This document shows positions 34,516-43,219 of a stretch of DNA of 64,000 nt, in pieces. This DNA is from Haliscomenobacter sp040401995 (GTDB lineage: Bacteria; Bacteroidota; Bacteroidia; Chitinophagales; Saprospiraceae). A model generated the notes under the pieces. The model saw nothing but the letters and a program-made list of their open reading frames with translations, was not told where the DNA came from and searched no databases. Both the position numbers and the translations under genes were made by a program. Positions within the stretch are counted from its first letter, which is position 1. Every line of letters starts with the position of its first letter. The DNA is taken from the NCBI GenBank assembly GCA_040401995.1, contig JBBANM010000030.1, positions 5,895 through 69,894 of the forward strand, written 5' to 3'.

Positions 34516-34679
34516 TTAAGGAACGGTTAAGCAGTAAAGTATCCATTTATCCTTGCTCTTTCATCGCCACTCTTCCTATCTTTTTCGTTAAATAGCGCTG
34601 CTGTTCGCCTCAAAAGATAGTCGATTGGCAGCAAAATAGCGGCGGCTAAAACGACACTTTATTATTCACTCGTTCCTAA
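34516..34679 (-). repeat. Family 1 palindromic element, copy 5 (inverted)
   Basis: A 164-bp copy in the opposite orientation to copies 1-3, with the AATAGC-AGC-GCTGTT type of inner hairpin (as in copy 1). It fills most of the 387-base gap between the divergent PD40/OmpA and TMTC-like genes. The rest of the gap shows no clear promoter box. Confidence 0.92.
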
Positions 34680-34841
34680 GACTCTAAATAACTACAATCT
34701 GCTGTATGGATTGGCGCAATTGAAAAGATTTTTATATAAACAGGGTTGGCGCAACTTCGTTTAAATCGTATTTTCGAGGCAAAAGCCCTAGTTTTAGAGG
34801 TTCCTAATTTTTCCATCGGATCAATCCTAAGGTTAAACAAT

Positions 34842-36896
34842 ATGAGTAAACCATCAAAAAGTAGAAAAATACCCGTTGGCTCAAGAACGCCCAATACGCC
34901 AAAAATCACCCCAAAGCCAAAGGCTCAACCTACCGCGATCATACCGGAAGGTTCTGAAATCCAACTTACCCGCTTACACCTGATGGTTATTCTGTTTTGG
35001 AGTGTGCTGCTGTACATCAATACATTGGGGCATCAATTTGCCTTAGATGACGCGATTGTATGGTATGATAATGAGTTTACGCTAAAAGGTTTCAGCGGTT
35101 TGCCTGAAATTTTTTCGAATGATACGTTTCGCGGTTTTTTTAAAGTGGAGGGAAAGGATTACCTAGTAGTGGGCGGGCGTTACCGACCACTTACCCAGGC
35201 CATGTTTGCCATCGAGTTGAGTTTGTTTGGCAACTCGCCTTTTTGGGGGCATTTGTTCAATGTTTTATGGTACAGCATCACCTGCTTGGCCATTTACCAA
35301 TTGCTGGTTCAATTATTTGCATTGCGGTTTGAGCGATCTTTTTCGGCGTGGCTGGCTTTTGCCATTACCCTATTGTTTGCCGCTCACCCTACTCATACCG
35401 AGGCCGTGGCCAACATCAAAGGGCGTGATGAAATCATCGCTTTGCTTGGTTCTGTTGGCGCGTTGTATTGTTCCATCCAAGCTTTTCAGCGTAAAAAAAT
35501 CTATTGGGAGTTTCTGGCTGGAGGAATTTTTTTCCTCGCTTTGCTGGCTAAGGAAAATGCCATTACTTTTTTGATGATTGTGCCCTTTACTTTTTACTTT
35601 TTTACCGATGCAAAACCACTTCAGATTGCAAAACATGGATTGGCCTTTGTCATTGCCGCTGCTGTTTTTTTAGTGCTGCGTACCTCGGTTATTCCCCTAA
35701 AATTTGGCGTTGCTACCAATGAGCTGATGAATAACCCCTTCCTTAAATTGGTAGGCAATACCTATGTGCCCTTCACCAGCGGAGAACGTTTGGCTACTAT
35801 TTTTTATACCCTAAGCAAATATGTTCAATTGTTTCTGGTACCCCATCCCCTTACCCATGATTATTACCCCAAACAGATTGCCATGATGACTTGGGGCGAT
35901 AGTAAGGCTTTGCTGGGGTTTTTCTTGTACGTAGGCATGGGCGTGTATGCGACGGTAGGATTACGGAAAAAAAATATGATTGCCTATGGCATCTGGTTTT
36001 ATTTGTTCACGCTTTTCATTGTGTCCAATTTGCCATTTGCCGTGGGTACCAATATGTCGGAGCGTTTTTTATTTATGCCTTCCTTAGGACTTTGCTTGGC
36101 ATTCGTGATGGCGGTCGTTCAAGTTTTTTATGGCAAAAATCCAAGTTTAGCGGGTGCCCGACCTACCGTGCTTTTAACGGTTATTGGTTTGCTAGCGGTA
36201 GGTTACAGCGTAAAAACGATCAGTCGAAACCCAGCCTGGAAAGACAACTTTACGCTTTTTACTACGGATGTAAAAACCTCGCCCAATAGCGCCAAATTGC
36301 AAAACGCGATGGGTGGTGAATTGATCACTCAAGCCACCACCAATGGAAAATATGCTGCCCAAAAAACCCAAATGCTCCTTGAAGCAGAACAACACCTCCA
36401 AAAAGCGGTAAGCATCCACCCTGGTTACAAAGATGCTTTTTTGCTTTTGGGCAATTGCTACGTTTTTTTGGAACAATATGAAAAAGCGATTGCCGCCTAC
36501 AACAACGCGAGGAGCTTGACGCCAAACGACGCTTCGGTATTGGGGAATCTGGCGCTAGCTTACCGCGCTGCTGGTAAATACTACGGCGAACAACGCGGTG
36601 ATGTGCAAAAAGCGTTTGGCTTTTTGCAACAAGCTTATGCCCTTAATGCCAAAGATTATGAAACGATCCGGCTACTGGGGGTGGCATATGGCGTTTCTGG
36701 TAATGCGCAAAAAGCGGTGGAGTATTTTTTGAAAGGCGTGGAAATGCAGCCCAAAAATGCTTTTGCCTGGTTTGAATTGGGAGTAGGGTATCAAAATGGC
36801 GCCCAGCCGGCTAAAGCAAAAGAAGCTTTTGACCAAGCCAAAAAATTGGATGCCGATATCGAGCAAAAATTCTATAAAACACCAGCCAAGAAATAG
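34842..36896 (+). CDS. TMTC-like membrane glycosyltransferase with TPR repeats
   Basis: About 684 residues from the ATG at 34842 (MSKPSKSRKIPVGSRTPNTP); the longer frame adds 32 unlikely residues. After a basic Pro-rich tail come about ten to eleven hydrophobic helices (about 45-440), with the acidic FALDDAIVWYDN motif in the first luminal loop and RYRPLTQAMFA, AAHPTHTEAVANIKGRDE. This is the pattern of GT-C O-mannosyltransferases of the TMTC/DUF1736 group. The C-terminal third holds four to five TPRs (AFLLLGNCYVFLEQYEKAIA, ASVLGNLALAYRAAGKY). It likely transfers a sugar from a polyprenyl donor to exported proteins. Donor and acceptor are unknown. A strong terminator follows. Confidence 0.82.
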   Translation: MSKPSKSRKIPVGSRTPNTPKITPKPKAQPTAIIPEGSEIQLTRLHLMVILFWSVLLYINTLGHQFALDDAIVWYDNEFTLKGFSGLPEIFSNDTFRGFFKVEGKDYLVVGGRYRPLTQAMFAIELSLFGNSPFWGHLFNVLWYSITCLAIYQLLVQLFALRFERSFSAWLAFAITLLFAAHPTHTEAVANIKGRDEIIALLGSVGALYCSIQAFQRKKIYWEFLAGGIFFLALLAKENAITFLMIVPFTFYFFTDAKPLQIAKHGLAFVIAAAVFLVLRTSVIPLKFGVATNELMNNPFLKLVGNTYVPFTSGERLATIFYTLSKYVQLFLVPHPLTHDYYPKQIAMMTWGDSKALLGFFLYVGMGVYATVGLRKKNMIAYGIWFYLFTLFIVSNLPFAVGTNMSERFLFMPSLGLCLAFVMAVVQVFYGKNPSLAGARPTVLLTVIGLLAVGYSVKTISRNPAWKDNFTLFTTDVKTSPNSAKLQNAMGGELITQATTNGKYAAQKTQMLLEAEQHLQKAVSIHPGYKDAFLLLGNCYVFLEQYEKAIAAYNNARSLTPNDASVLGNLALAYRAAGKYYGEQRGDVQKAFGFLQQAYALNAKDYETIRLLGVAYGVSGNAQKAVEYFLKGVEMQPKNAFAWFELGVGYQNGAQPAKAKEAFDQAKKLDADIEQKFYKTPAKK

Positions 36897-36924
36897 TCTG
36901 GTTGTATAGGAAAACGCACCAAAC

Positions 36925-36962
36925 AAAAAGGGCAAGATTTCAGCTGAAACCTTGCCCTTTTA
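36925..36962. terminator. Bidirectional terminator between the TMTC-like gene and secA
   Basis: A nearly perfect palindrome, AAAAAGGGCAAG(A)TTTCAG and CTGAAA(C)CTTGCCCTTTTT, centred at 36943 in the gap between two convergent genes. A and T runs on either side allow use from both directions. Confidence 0.88.
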
Positions 36963-36988
36963 CTATTACCAAAATACTCAAGTACTAA

Positions 36989-39900
36989 TTAAGCACTTAG
37001 ACCTTTACCATGGCATTGCTTGTATTTTTTACCGCTTCCGCAAGGACAAGGGTCGTTGCGACCAATTTTGACTTCCTTCCGTACGGGTTGTTGTTTTTGT
37101 TGTGGCGTAGTAGCGCCTGCTGATTCCGCAGCGCGGCGACGGGAATTGTCTTCTTGCTCGCGTGAGCGGTTGGTCTGCGTTTTGGAATAATTGGAGCGTT
37201 GTTCCCGAGCCTGTTCTAGGGTTGTGCCGTCAGAAAAAACCAAGGTTCCTCTTGATAAGTACGACGTCACTTCCAAGTTGATGTCCATGATCAAAGTCTC
37301 GAACAAGTTGTAAGCCTCCAATTTATACACCACCAAAGGATCTTTCTGAGCAAAAGAAGCAGATTGTACCGATTCTTTTAGTTCATCCATTTCACGAAGA
37401 TGCTCTTTCCATTTTTCATCGATAATGGCCAATGAAACCGCCTTTTCGATGTCGGTGATGATTGATCTACCATTGGATTTTACAGCGTCTTCAATTTCGG
37501 CAGTGATGACGAACGGATTGGTGCGGCCATCAGTAAACGGCACCATGATGCGTTTGTAAATGTGCCCTTGGTTTTGACTTACCTCTTGGATATGCGGCAA
37601 CAATGCTTCAATGATGTGCTGGCTTTTCCGTTGGTAGTACTCGTAGAATTGATTGTAAAAAGTAGTGCTCAACTCCGCAACAGGTGCTTCCGCAAAGTAA
37701 GCTTCGCTTATTTCTGGATCAATTCCCAACACCCCAATACTTTCTCTTCTAAACGTATTGAAGTTACCAGCCTGTCGGTGATCGCGCACAAGACTATCGA
37801 TCATAGATTCAAACATGGTATTGAGATCCAGCGCCAAACGCTCGCCGGTAAGGGCATTATCGCGTTTTTTGTAGATGGCTTCGCGCTGAATGTTCATCAC
37901 GTCGTCATATTCCAAAAGACGCTTGCGAATACCAAAGTTGTTTTCTTCTACTTTTTTCTGGGCCCGCTCAATGGATTTGGTCACCATAGAGTGCTGAATC
38001 ATTTCACCGTCTTTATGCCCTAGGCGATCCATTACTCCGGCAATGCGCTCGGACTGGAACAGACGCATCAAGTTGTCTTCCAATGACACATAAAACTGCG
38101 AAGAACCGGGATCCCCTTGACGACCTGAACGACCGCGCAACTGTCGGTCAACCCGCCGTGATTCGTGGCGTTCGGTACCAATGATGGCCAAGCCGCCCGC
38201 TTGTTTTACTTCTTCGGTCAACTTGATATCCGTACCACGACCAGCCATGTTGGTAGCAATGGTAACTTTTCCGGGTCGACCCGCTTCGGCAACAATTTCG
38301 GCTTCGCGCTGGTGCTGTTTGGCGTTCAAAACGTTGTGATCCAATCCGCGCAAACTAAGCATGCGGCTCAGTTTTTCAGAAATATCTACCGTAGTGGTAC
38401 CCACCAATACCGGCCGTTTGGCATCGGTCAATTTGACAATTTCGTCAATAACTGCATTGAATTTTTCGCGACTGGTTTTGAAAACCAAATCGTCGCGGTC
38501 TTCCCGGATAGCCTGCTTATTAGTAGGAATAACAACTACATCAAGTTTGTAGATTTCCCAAAGTTCACTTGCTTCGGTTTCCGCCGTACCGGTCATACCG
38601 GCCAATTTATGGTACATGCGGAAAAAGTTTTGCAAAGTTACGGTAGCATAAGTTTGCGTATGCTCGCCCACTTTCACATTTTCCTTGGCTTCCAAGGCTT
38701 GGTGCAAGCCGTCAGAATAACGACGGCCTTCCATCAAACGCCCCGTTTGCTCATCGACAATTTTTACCTGGCCATCAATAACTACATATTCTTCGTTGAT
38801 TTCAAACAAAGTATAAGCCTTGAGCAATTGATACAGGGTATGGAGGCGACGGGTTTTGAGAGCAAAATCTTGAGATAGCTTAAGTTTCTGCTCTTCTTTT
38901 TCCTCCTTGGCGAGCTGCTCGTGTCTGTCAATTTCGATGAGTTCGCTTGCCAAATCTGGAAGGATGAAGAAATGGCCATCGGTACTACCAATTGAAAGGT
39001 AGTCAACCCCCTTATCAGTCAATTCAACGGAGCGGTTTTTTTCATCGATTACAAAATACAATTCCGCATCGACCAAGTGCATGTTGCGCGATTGCTCCTG
39101 CATGTAGTAGTTTTCAGCTTTTTGCAGCAACACTTTTACACCGTCTTCGCTCAAAAATTTGATCAAAGGCCGCGTTTTTGGTAAACAGCGGTAGGCACGC
39201 AGCAAGGCCATACCTGCATTGCCTTCATCGACGCCAACTTTACCAGCAGCATAGAGTTTTTTGGCCTCAGCTACATATTCAGAGGCGAGTTTTCGCTGTA
39301 CGTTGATTAGTTTCTCTACATAAGGTTTGAGCTCAATGTATTCCTGGTCTTCGTTGGCCTGAGTTACTGGACCAGAAATGATGAGCGGCGTACGCGCATC
39401 GTCAATCAAAACCGAGTCAACCTCATCCACCATTGCGTAGTGGTGCTTGGTCTGTACTTTCTCGTCGATGGAGCGCACCATATTGTCGCGCAGATAATCA
39501 AAACCAAACTCGTTGTTGGTGCCGTAGGTGATGTCGCAGTTGTAAGCGTTGATGCGGTCGTCGGAGTGGGGTTGGTATTTATCGATACAATCTACGGTGA
39601 GGAACAAAAACTCAAAAATGGGGCCTACCCATTCTGAATCTCGGCGCGCCAAATAGTCGTTAACAGTAACGATGTGTACGCCCAATCCTGCCAATCCATT
39701 GAGATAGGCCGGTAAAGTAGCCACCAAAGTTTTACCTTCACCGGTAGCCATCTCCGCAATTTTACCATCGTGAAGCACCATACCACCAATCATCTGCACA
39801 TCATAGTGCACCATATCCCAGGTGATGTCGCCACCAGCGGCTTTCCACTTGTTTTTCCAAGTAGCTTGATCCCCTTGAATAGTGATATAGAGATTTTTAC

Positions 39901-40336
39901 CTGGTCGAGCAGCTAAATCGCGGTCGTGCTGGGTAGCAGTAACAATGATTGTTTCATTTTCTTTAAATCGGCGAGCTGTTTCACGCACCACTGCAAAAGC
40001 CTCGGGTAAAATCTCTTTCAGTACGATTTCCAGTTGCTCATCGCGTTCTTTGCGAATATTATCGACCTGTAGGAACAAGACTTCTTTCTGATTGAGGTCT
40101 TCTTCTTCCATAGCCTGATTGCGAAGTCCTTCAATTTCGGCATCGATTTCACTCAAAAAATGAGAGATGCGCTCGCGGAATTGAAGCGTTTTGCCACGCA
40201 ATTCATCGTTGCTTAAGGTCTTGAACTGCTCTTCCGCTTCAAGAATCAACTCGACGTTATTGGCATATGCTTTAACATCGCGCTCGTACTTGGTACCGAA
40301 GATTTTTTGGATAGATTTCCCGAGAAAACCGAACAT
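36989..40336 (-). CDS. secA: Protein translocase ATPase SecA
   Basis: An 1115-residue SecA, longer than the ~900 of E. coli, as is usual in Bacteroidota, which carry an insertion in the first half (about residues 340-440). The N-terminus MFGFLGKSIQKIFGTKYERD is canonical. Walker A is in MATGEGKTLVATLPAY, the DEAD-like Walker B in VDEVDSVLIDDARTPLI, motif III-VI segments are TNMAGRGTDIKL and RQLRGRSGRQGDPGSSQFYV, and the C-terminus carries the zinc-binding SEC-C motif GRNDPCPCGSGKKYKQCHG. It drives preproteins through SecYEG with ATP, so it feeds the many signal-peptide proteins of this window, including T9SS cargo. Confidence 0.97.
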   Translation of the reverse strand: MFGFLGKSIQKIFGTKYERDVKAYANNVELILEAEEQFKTLSNDELRGKTLQFRERISHFLSEIDAEIEGLRNQAMEEEDLNQKEVLFLQVDNIRKERDEQLEIVLKEILPEAFAVVRETARRFKENETIIVTATQHDRDLAARPGKNLYITIQGDQATWKNKWKAAGGDITWDMVHYDVQMIGGMVLHDGKIAEMATGEGKTLVATLPAYLNGLAGLGVHIVTVNDYLARRDSEWVGPIFEFLFLTVDCIDKYQPHSDDRINAYNCDITYGTNNEFGFDYLRDNMVRSIDEKVQTKHHYAMVDEVDSVLIDDARTPLIISGPVTQANEDQEYIELKPYVEKLINVQRKLASEYVAEAKKLYAAGKVGVDEGNAGMALLRAYRCLPKTRPLIKFLSEDGVKVLLQKAENYYMQEQSRNMHLVDAELYFVIDEKNRSVELTDKGVDYLSIGSTDGHFFILPDLASELIEIDRHEQLAKEEKEEQKLKLSQDFALKTRRLHTLYQLLKAYTLFEINEEYVVIDGQVKIVDEQTGRLMEGRRYSDGLHQALEAKENVKVGEHTQTYATVTLQNFFRMYHKLAGMTGTAETEASELWEIYKLDVVVIPTNKQAIREDRDDLVFKTSREKFNAVIDEIVKLTDAKRPVLVGTTTVDISEKLSRMLSLRGLDHNVLNAKQHQREAEIVAEAGRPGKVTIATNMAGRGTDIKLTEEVKQAGGLAIIGTERHESRRVDRQLRGRSGRQGDPGSSQFYVSLEDNLMRLFQSERIAGVMDRLGHKDGEMIQHSMVTKSIERAQKKVEENNFGIRKRLLEYDDVMNIQREAIYKKRDNALTGERLALDLNTMFESMIDSLVRDHRQAGNFNTFRRESIGVLGIDPEISEAYFAEAPVAELSTTFYNQFYEYYQRKSQHIIEALLPHIQEVSQNQGHIYKRIMVPFTDGRTNPFVITAEIEDAVKSNGRSIITDIEKAVSLAIIDEKWKEHLREMDELKESVQSASFAQKDPLVVYKLEAYNLFETLIMDINLEVTSYLSRGTLVFSDGTTLEQAREQRSNYSKTQTNRSREQEDNSRRRAAESAGATTPQQKQQPVRKEVKIGRNDPCPCGSGKKYKQCHGKGLSA

Positions 40337-40434
40337 ATCTGTTGTCTTTAATCTTGAATTTCTGATGAATGGGGCTGGGATTTTTGATTAGGCTATCAAC
40401 CTTATAAAAAAACCATGCACTCCAAATTTGCCCG

Positions 40435-40442
40435 CAAAGATA
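40435..40442 (-). promoter_or_regulatory. -7 promoter element for secA
   Basis: On the minus strand this reads TATCTTTG, an exact TAnnTTTG match, followed by CGGGC. It would give secA a leader of about 90 bases. A clear -33 TTG is not visible; the expected position lies in AT-rich DNA next to the family 2 repeat. Confidence 0.5.
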
Positions 40443-40465
40443 ACATATATTTACCTTGTGGGGTA

Positions 40466-40627
40466 AGAGCTTGTTCAGAATTCTGCTTCGAGCTACAAAA
40501 GGCCAAAATTCACCCCAATTTCGTTACAAAAATGCTAATATAGCGCTGCCACACTCCGCTTTTTGCGCCTCATTGGTGCAAATTTTTGCTCATTTTCGCC
40601 ATCGAACCAGAATCCTGAACAAGCTCT
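40466..40627. repeat. Family 2 palindromic element, copy A (complete)
   Basis: A 162-bp element with terminal inverted repeats AGAGCTTGTTCAGAATTCTG at the left and its complement (reading AGAGCTTGTTCAGGATTCTG on the other strand) at the right. The interior is also an imperfect palindrome (GGCCAAAATTCACCCCAATT versus GGCGAAAATGAGCAAAAATT). It has no coding capacity. It fills most of the 456-base gap between secA and the lipoprotein gene. Homologous to the element at 63808. Confidence 0.8.
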
Positions 40628-40792
40628 AAGTAAATCATTACGGACTACAAAAGAACGCCTAAATTCATACCAATCATCTACAAGGTTTATTTTGCTGTCA
40701 CATTGGCAGCTATTCAAAACAATTGATGGCCTCGTTTGGTTGTTTTGGTCTATAAAAATTACAGTTTACTTGTTTTTAAGCGCCTATTTGAC

Positions 40793-41548
40793 ATGAAGCA
40801 TTTTTTTTCAAAGTTATTGTTCGTTGGATGTTGCGCCTTAGCGTGTACATGTGAGCGGGCGCCGGAAGGTAGAGACATCCGGGAGTATTATTTCCCCCTT
40901 AAATCACTGACCGATGGGGTGGTTTATGAATTCCACCCGGTTCATAATGATACTTTGCCCACTGCATATTGGTATTTCAGATCCATTTTGCAAGGCGACG
41001 GGCATTTTTTGACCGCTACATATTATGATGCCAAGTTAATTCAGCAGCAGCACACCCGTGAACGCTTGGTGGACAATGGCGTTTTGCTGGACGACATGTA
41101 CGTGTACGAAAAAGACTCCACTCAAGCCTCTGGTCAGATTCAAGTACCCATTAAAATCATCGCGGGGAATTTGTTCCCTTTTTTCATCAAAAAAACCAAC
41201 GGAGTTTGGCTGTATCGAGTAGAATGGGACTCTAAAACCGATATTGGCGCACACTACTCGGTGATTCGCAATCGTAGATTTGCGGGCGACACCACTTTTG
41301 AAATGAATGGTACTACTTATCCCGCTATACAATTCAAGTTGAAAGAAGCTTTTGAATACGATAAAGAGGGCGTGCTGGCGCCGCCGCCTTATACTGGTTT
41401 GGAGATTTATGCAAAAGGCATTGGCTTGGTATATTACCGCAAAGAAGTAAGCACCACCGATGTGTTGGAATATCGACTAGCCGAGCGCTATGGTATGTCA
41501 AAATTAGAAAAGCAGTTTCGCCAACAAATAAAAAGGAATGAGCAATAA
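40793..41548 (+). CDS. Lipoprotein of unknown function, about 251 residues
   Basis: The start at 40793 yields a lipoprotein signal MKHFFSKLLFVGCCALACTC; the first lipobox-like Cys options are near residues 18-20 (LACTCE), with the mature part beginning CERAPEGRDIREYYFPLKSL. The upstream in-frame ATG at 40736 would bury the signal. The mature part is beta-rich with conserved-looking segments (VYEFHPVHNDTLPTAYWYFR, ETFEYDKEG-like EAFEYDKEGVLAPPPYTGLE, GIGLVYYRKEV). It resembles unnamed Bacteroidota lipoproteins. It has no enzyme motif. The convergent T9SS gene ends three bases away, with no terminator between them. Confidence 0.7.
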   Translation: MKHFFSKLLFVGCCALACTCERAPEGRDIREYYFPLKSLTDGVVYEFHPVHNDTLPTAYWYFRSILQGDGHFLTATYYDAKLIQQQHTRERLVDNGVLLDDMYVYEKDSTQASGQIQVPIKIIAGNLFPFFIKKTNGVWLYRVEWDSKTDIGAHYSVIRNRRFAGDTTFEMNGTTYPAIQFKLKEAFEYDKEGVLAPPPYTGLEIYAKGIGLVYYRKEVSTTDVLEYRLAERYGMSKLEKQFRQQIKRNEQ

Positions 41549-41550
41549 CT

Positions 41551-43173
41551 TCAATATGGGATCACGATAAACCGCTGCCATTCCGTGTTATTTTTGCTGT
41601 ACAGTTGCGCCCAATAAACGCCTGCTGGCCAGTCACTGACCAATAGTGCAGGAATGTTTTTTTGCTGCACCATTAAGCGCCCCCACTGATCATAAACCCG
41701 GATATCAAAATCTTGATTCCCGGGGGCGTCAATGTGTAGTACATCCTTGACCGGATTGGGGTAAAGGTAAAATCGCCCTATGTTTTGGACTTTTTCTTGT
41801 ACCGCAGTGGTGGTTGGAAAAAGTGATCCTAAAAAAAGGTCAAAACTGTTTGCTGATGGCAAATCATAATTTCCCAATTTTGCAAACCCTTGATAAGCAC
41901 CGCCAACCAGTAGCGAGTCGAATCCAATGGCTGCCAAACCATAGGGGTAAATGCCCGCGCTGGCTGTAAGCAATTGCAGCCATTGTCCTTTTCCAAGGGT
42001 ATCCAATGCGGCTATAAAACCTTGAAACTGATCCCCCACAGTGATTGAAAGGTTATCAACTTTTAGACTTCCTTGAAAATACCCACTCAAATACAAGCGC
42101 CCCCGAGAAAGTGACAATTGGGTGATTTGTTGTACCAATTCTCCACCAATTACTTTGGCACGTAGAGGCACCCCGCTACTCGAATACTGGGCAATAAAAA
42201 CATCGGCGTTACCATCTCTACTTTGTACGTTGATGTTATTGCCAAAACGCAGTACCCCCACTATGTTTCCGGCCATAAAAAGATTACCGCTGGCATCGCT
42301 TTCCATGCTTATAGGCGCGGCATCATATACGCCGCCCGCTTTTCGCGACCATTGCTCTTTCCCGTTTTGATCCCAACAAGCCACAAAAACATCCTGATCA
42401 TTGGTATTGGCAGTGAAAGTTGTATCCCGAAATTGAATGGTTTCATCAAAACTACCCGTCATGCCGATGCGCGCTTGCGGGAGCATGGCCAGCGCGGCGG
42501 CACGTGTATTGCCTTTGCCATCTAATGTTTTGACCCATTGTAAATTACCCTTGCTGCTAAATTTTGCTAAAAAAGCAGCACTTAAAGCTGCGGTATACAA
42601 TTTTTGATTGGCTATTTGTAAGGTATCATTAAAATACCCGCAGAGATAAAAACTTCCGTCTGGCGCCAGCGCCAAATCTGTTGCGTTCTTGATTCCACTT
42701 CCTTCAATGTTGGTAACCCACAGCAATTTGCCATTGGCATTGTAATTCGCGAGGAATAAGGCCTTCCCACCATTTTTGGTTTCTGATACAGGACCTTCTA
42801 ATATTAATTTGCTCCAATAAGACCCGGCACAAATCAATCCGCCACTGGGCAAGGCAATTTGTGCAGCAATTTCATCATCTTGTATGCTCCCGCCGTGAGC
42901 AAAATAACGGTACTGCCCCGCACGGTCGCGGCGCAACAACAAAATATCTTCGCCGCCACCGCTGTTTAGAACATGGGCATCAAACACCAATTGTCCCCGA
43001 AAAGCCATGCTCGCAAAGCAAATCGATTGGTCATTGCAAGCAATATTCGTCAGCAAATCATTTTCTTTGCTGCCAAGCGTTTGCGTTTGTTGCCACGTTT
43101 GCGCATTTACTGGCTGGATCACCGCTTGCAACAAAACCCAAAACACAAAAACAGCTCTTGCGTGCTTACTCAT
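41551..43173 (-). CDS. T9SS cargo protein with beta-propeller (SBBP-like) repeats
   Basis: A 540-residue exported protein with signal peptide MSKHARAVFVFWVLLQAVIQ (cut near VNA-QT). The body has about nine repeats of the type 'G.l.W......G...a..la...dG..y..G.f.g.l.f' (GKLLWVTNIEGSGIKNATDL, ALAPDGSFYLCGYFNDTLQI), the SBBP/beta-propeller pattern. The last ~75 residues are a T9SS type A sorting domain (FYLYPNPVKDVLHIDAPGNQ, DFDIRVYDQWGRLM, WPAGVYWAQLYSKNNTEWQR). It is expected at the cell surface. No catalytic site is visible. It is divergent from the TPR lipoprotein gene, with only 46 bases between start codons. Confidence 0.85.
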   Translation of the reverse strand: MSKHARAVFVFWVLLQAVIQPVNAQTWQQTQTLGSKENDLLTNIACNDQSICFASMAFRGQLVFDAHVLNSGGGEDILLLRRDRAGQYRYFAHGGSIQDDEIAAQIALPSGGLICAGSYWSKLILEGPVSETKNGGKALFLANYNANGKLLWVTNIEGSGIKNATDLALAPDGSFYLCGYFNDTLQIANQKLYTAALSAAFLAKFSSKGNLQWVKTLDGKGNTRAAALAMLPQARIGMTGSFDETIQFRDTTFTANTNDQDVFVACWDQNGKEQWSRKAGGVYDAAPISMESDASGNLFMAGNIVGVLRFGNNINVQSRDGNADVFIAQYSSSGVPLRAKVIGGELVQQITQLSLSRGRLYLSGYFQGSLKVDNLSITVGDQFQGFIAALDTLGKGQWLQLLTASAGIYPYGLAAIGFDSLLVGGAYQGFAKLGNYDLPSANSFDLFLGSLFPTTTAVQEKVQNIGRFYLYPNPVKDVLHIDAPGNQDFDIRVYDQWGRLMVQQKNIPALLVSDWPAGVYWAQLYSKNNTEWQRFIVIPY

Positions 43174-43190
43174 TGGTTAAATTTCGAAGC

Positions 43191-43198
43191 TATATTTG
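43191..43198 (+). promoter_or_regulatory. -7 promoter element for the TPR lipoprotein gene
   Basis: TATATTTG is an exact TAnnTTTG match, 22 bases before the ATG at 43220. It supports that start and rules out the longer frame that begins inside the box. Confidence 0.5.
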
Positions 43199-43219
43199 CA
43201 AAAAAATATTGACATCATC

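Noticed and set aside
38165..38878. A 237-residue plus-strand frame inside secA
   Set aside because: Antisense to conserved secA motifs; composition rich in Phe/Asn and no domain.
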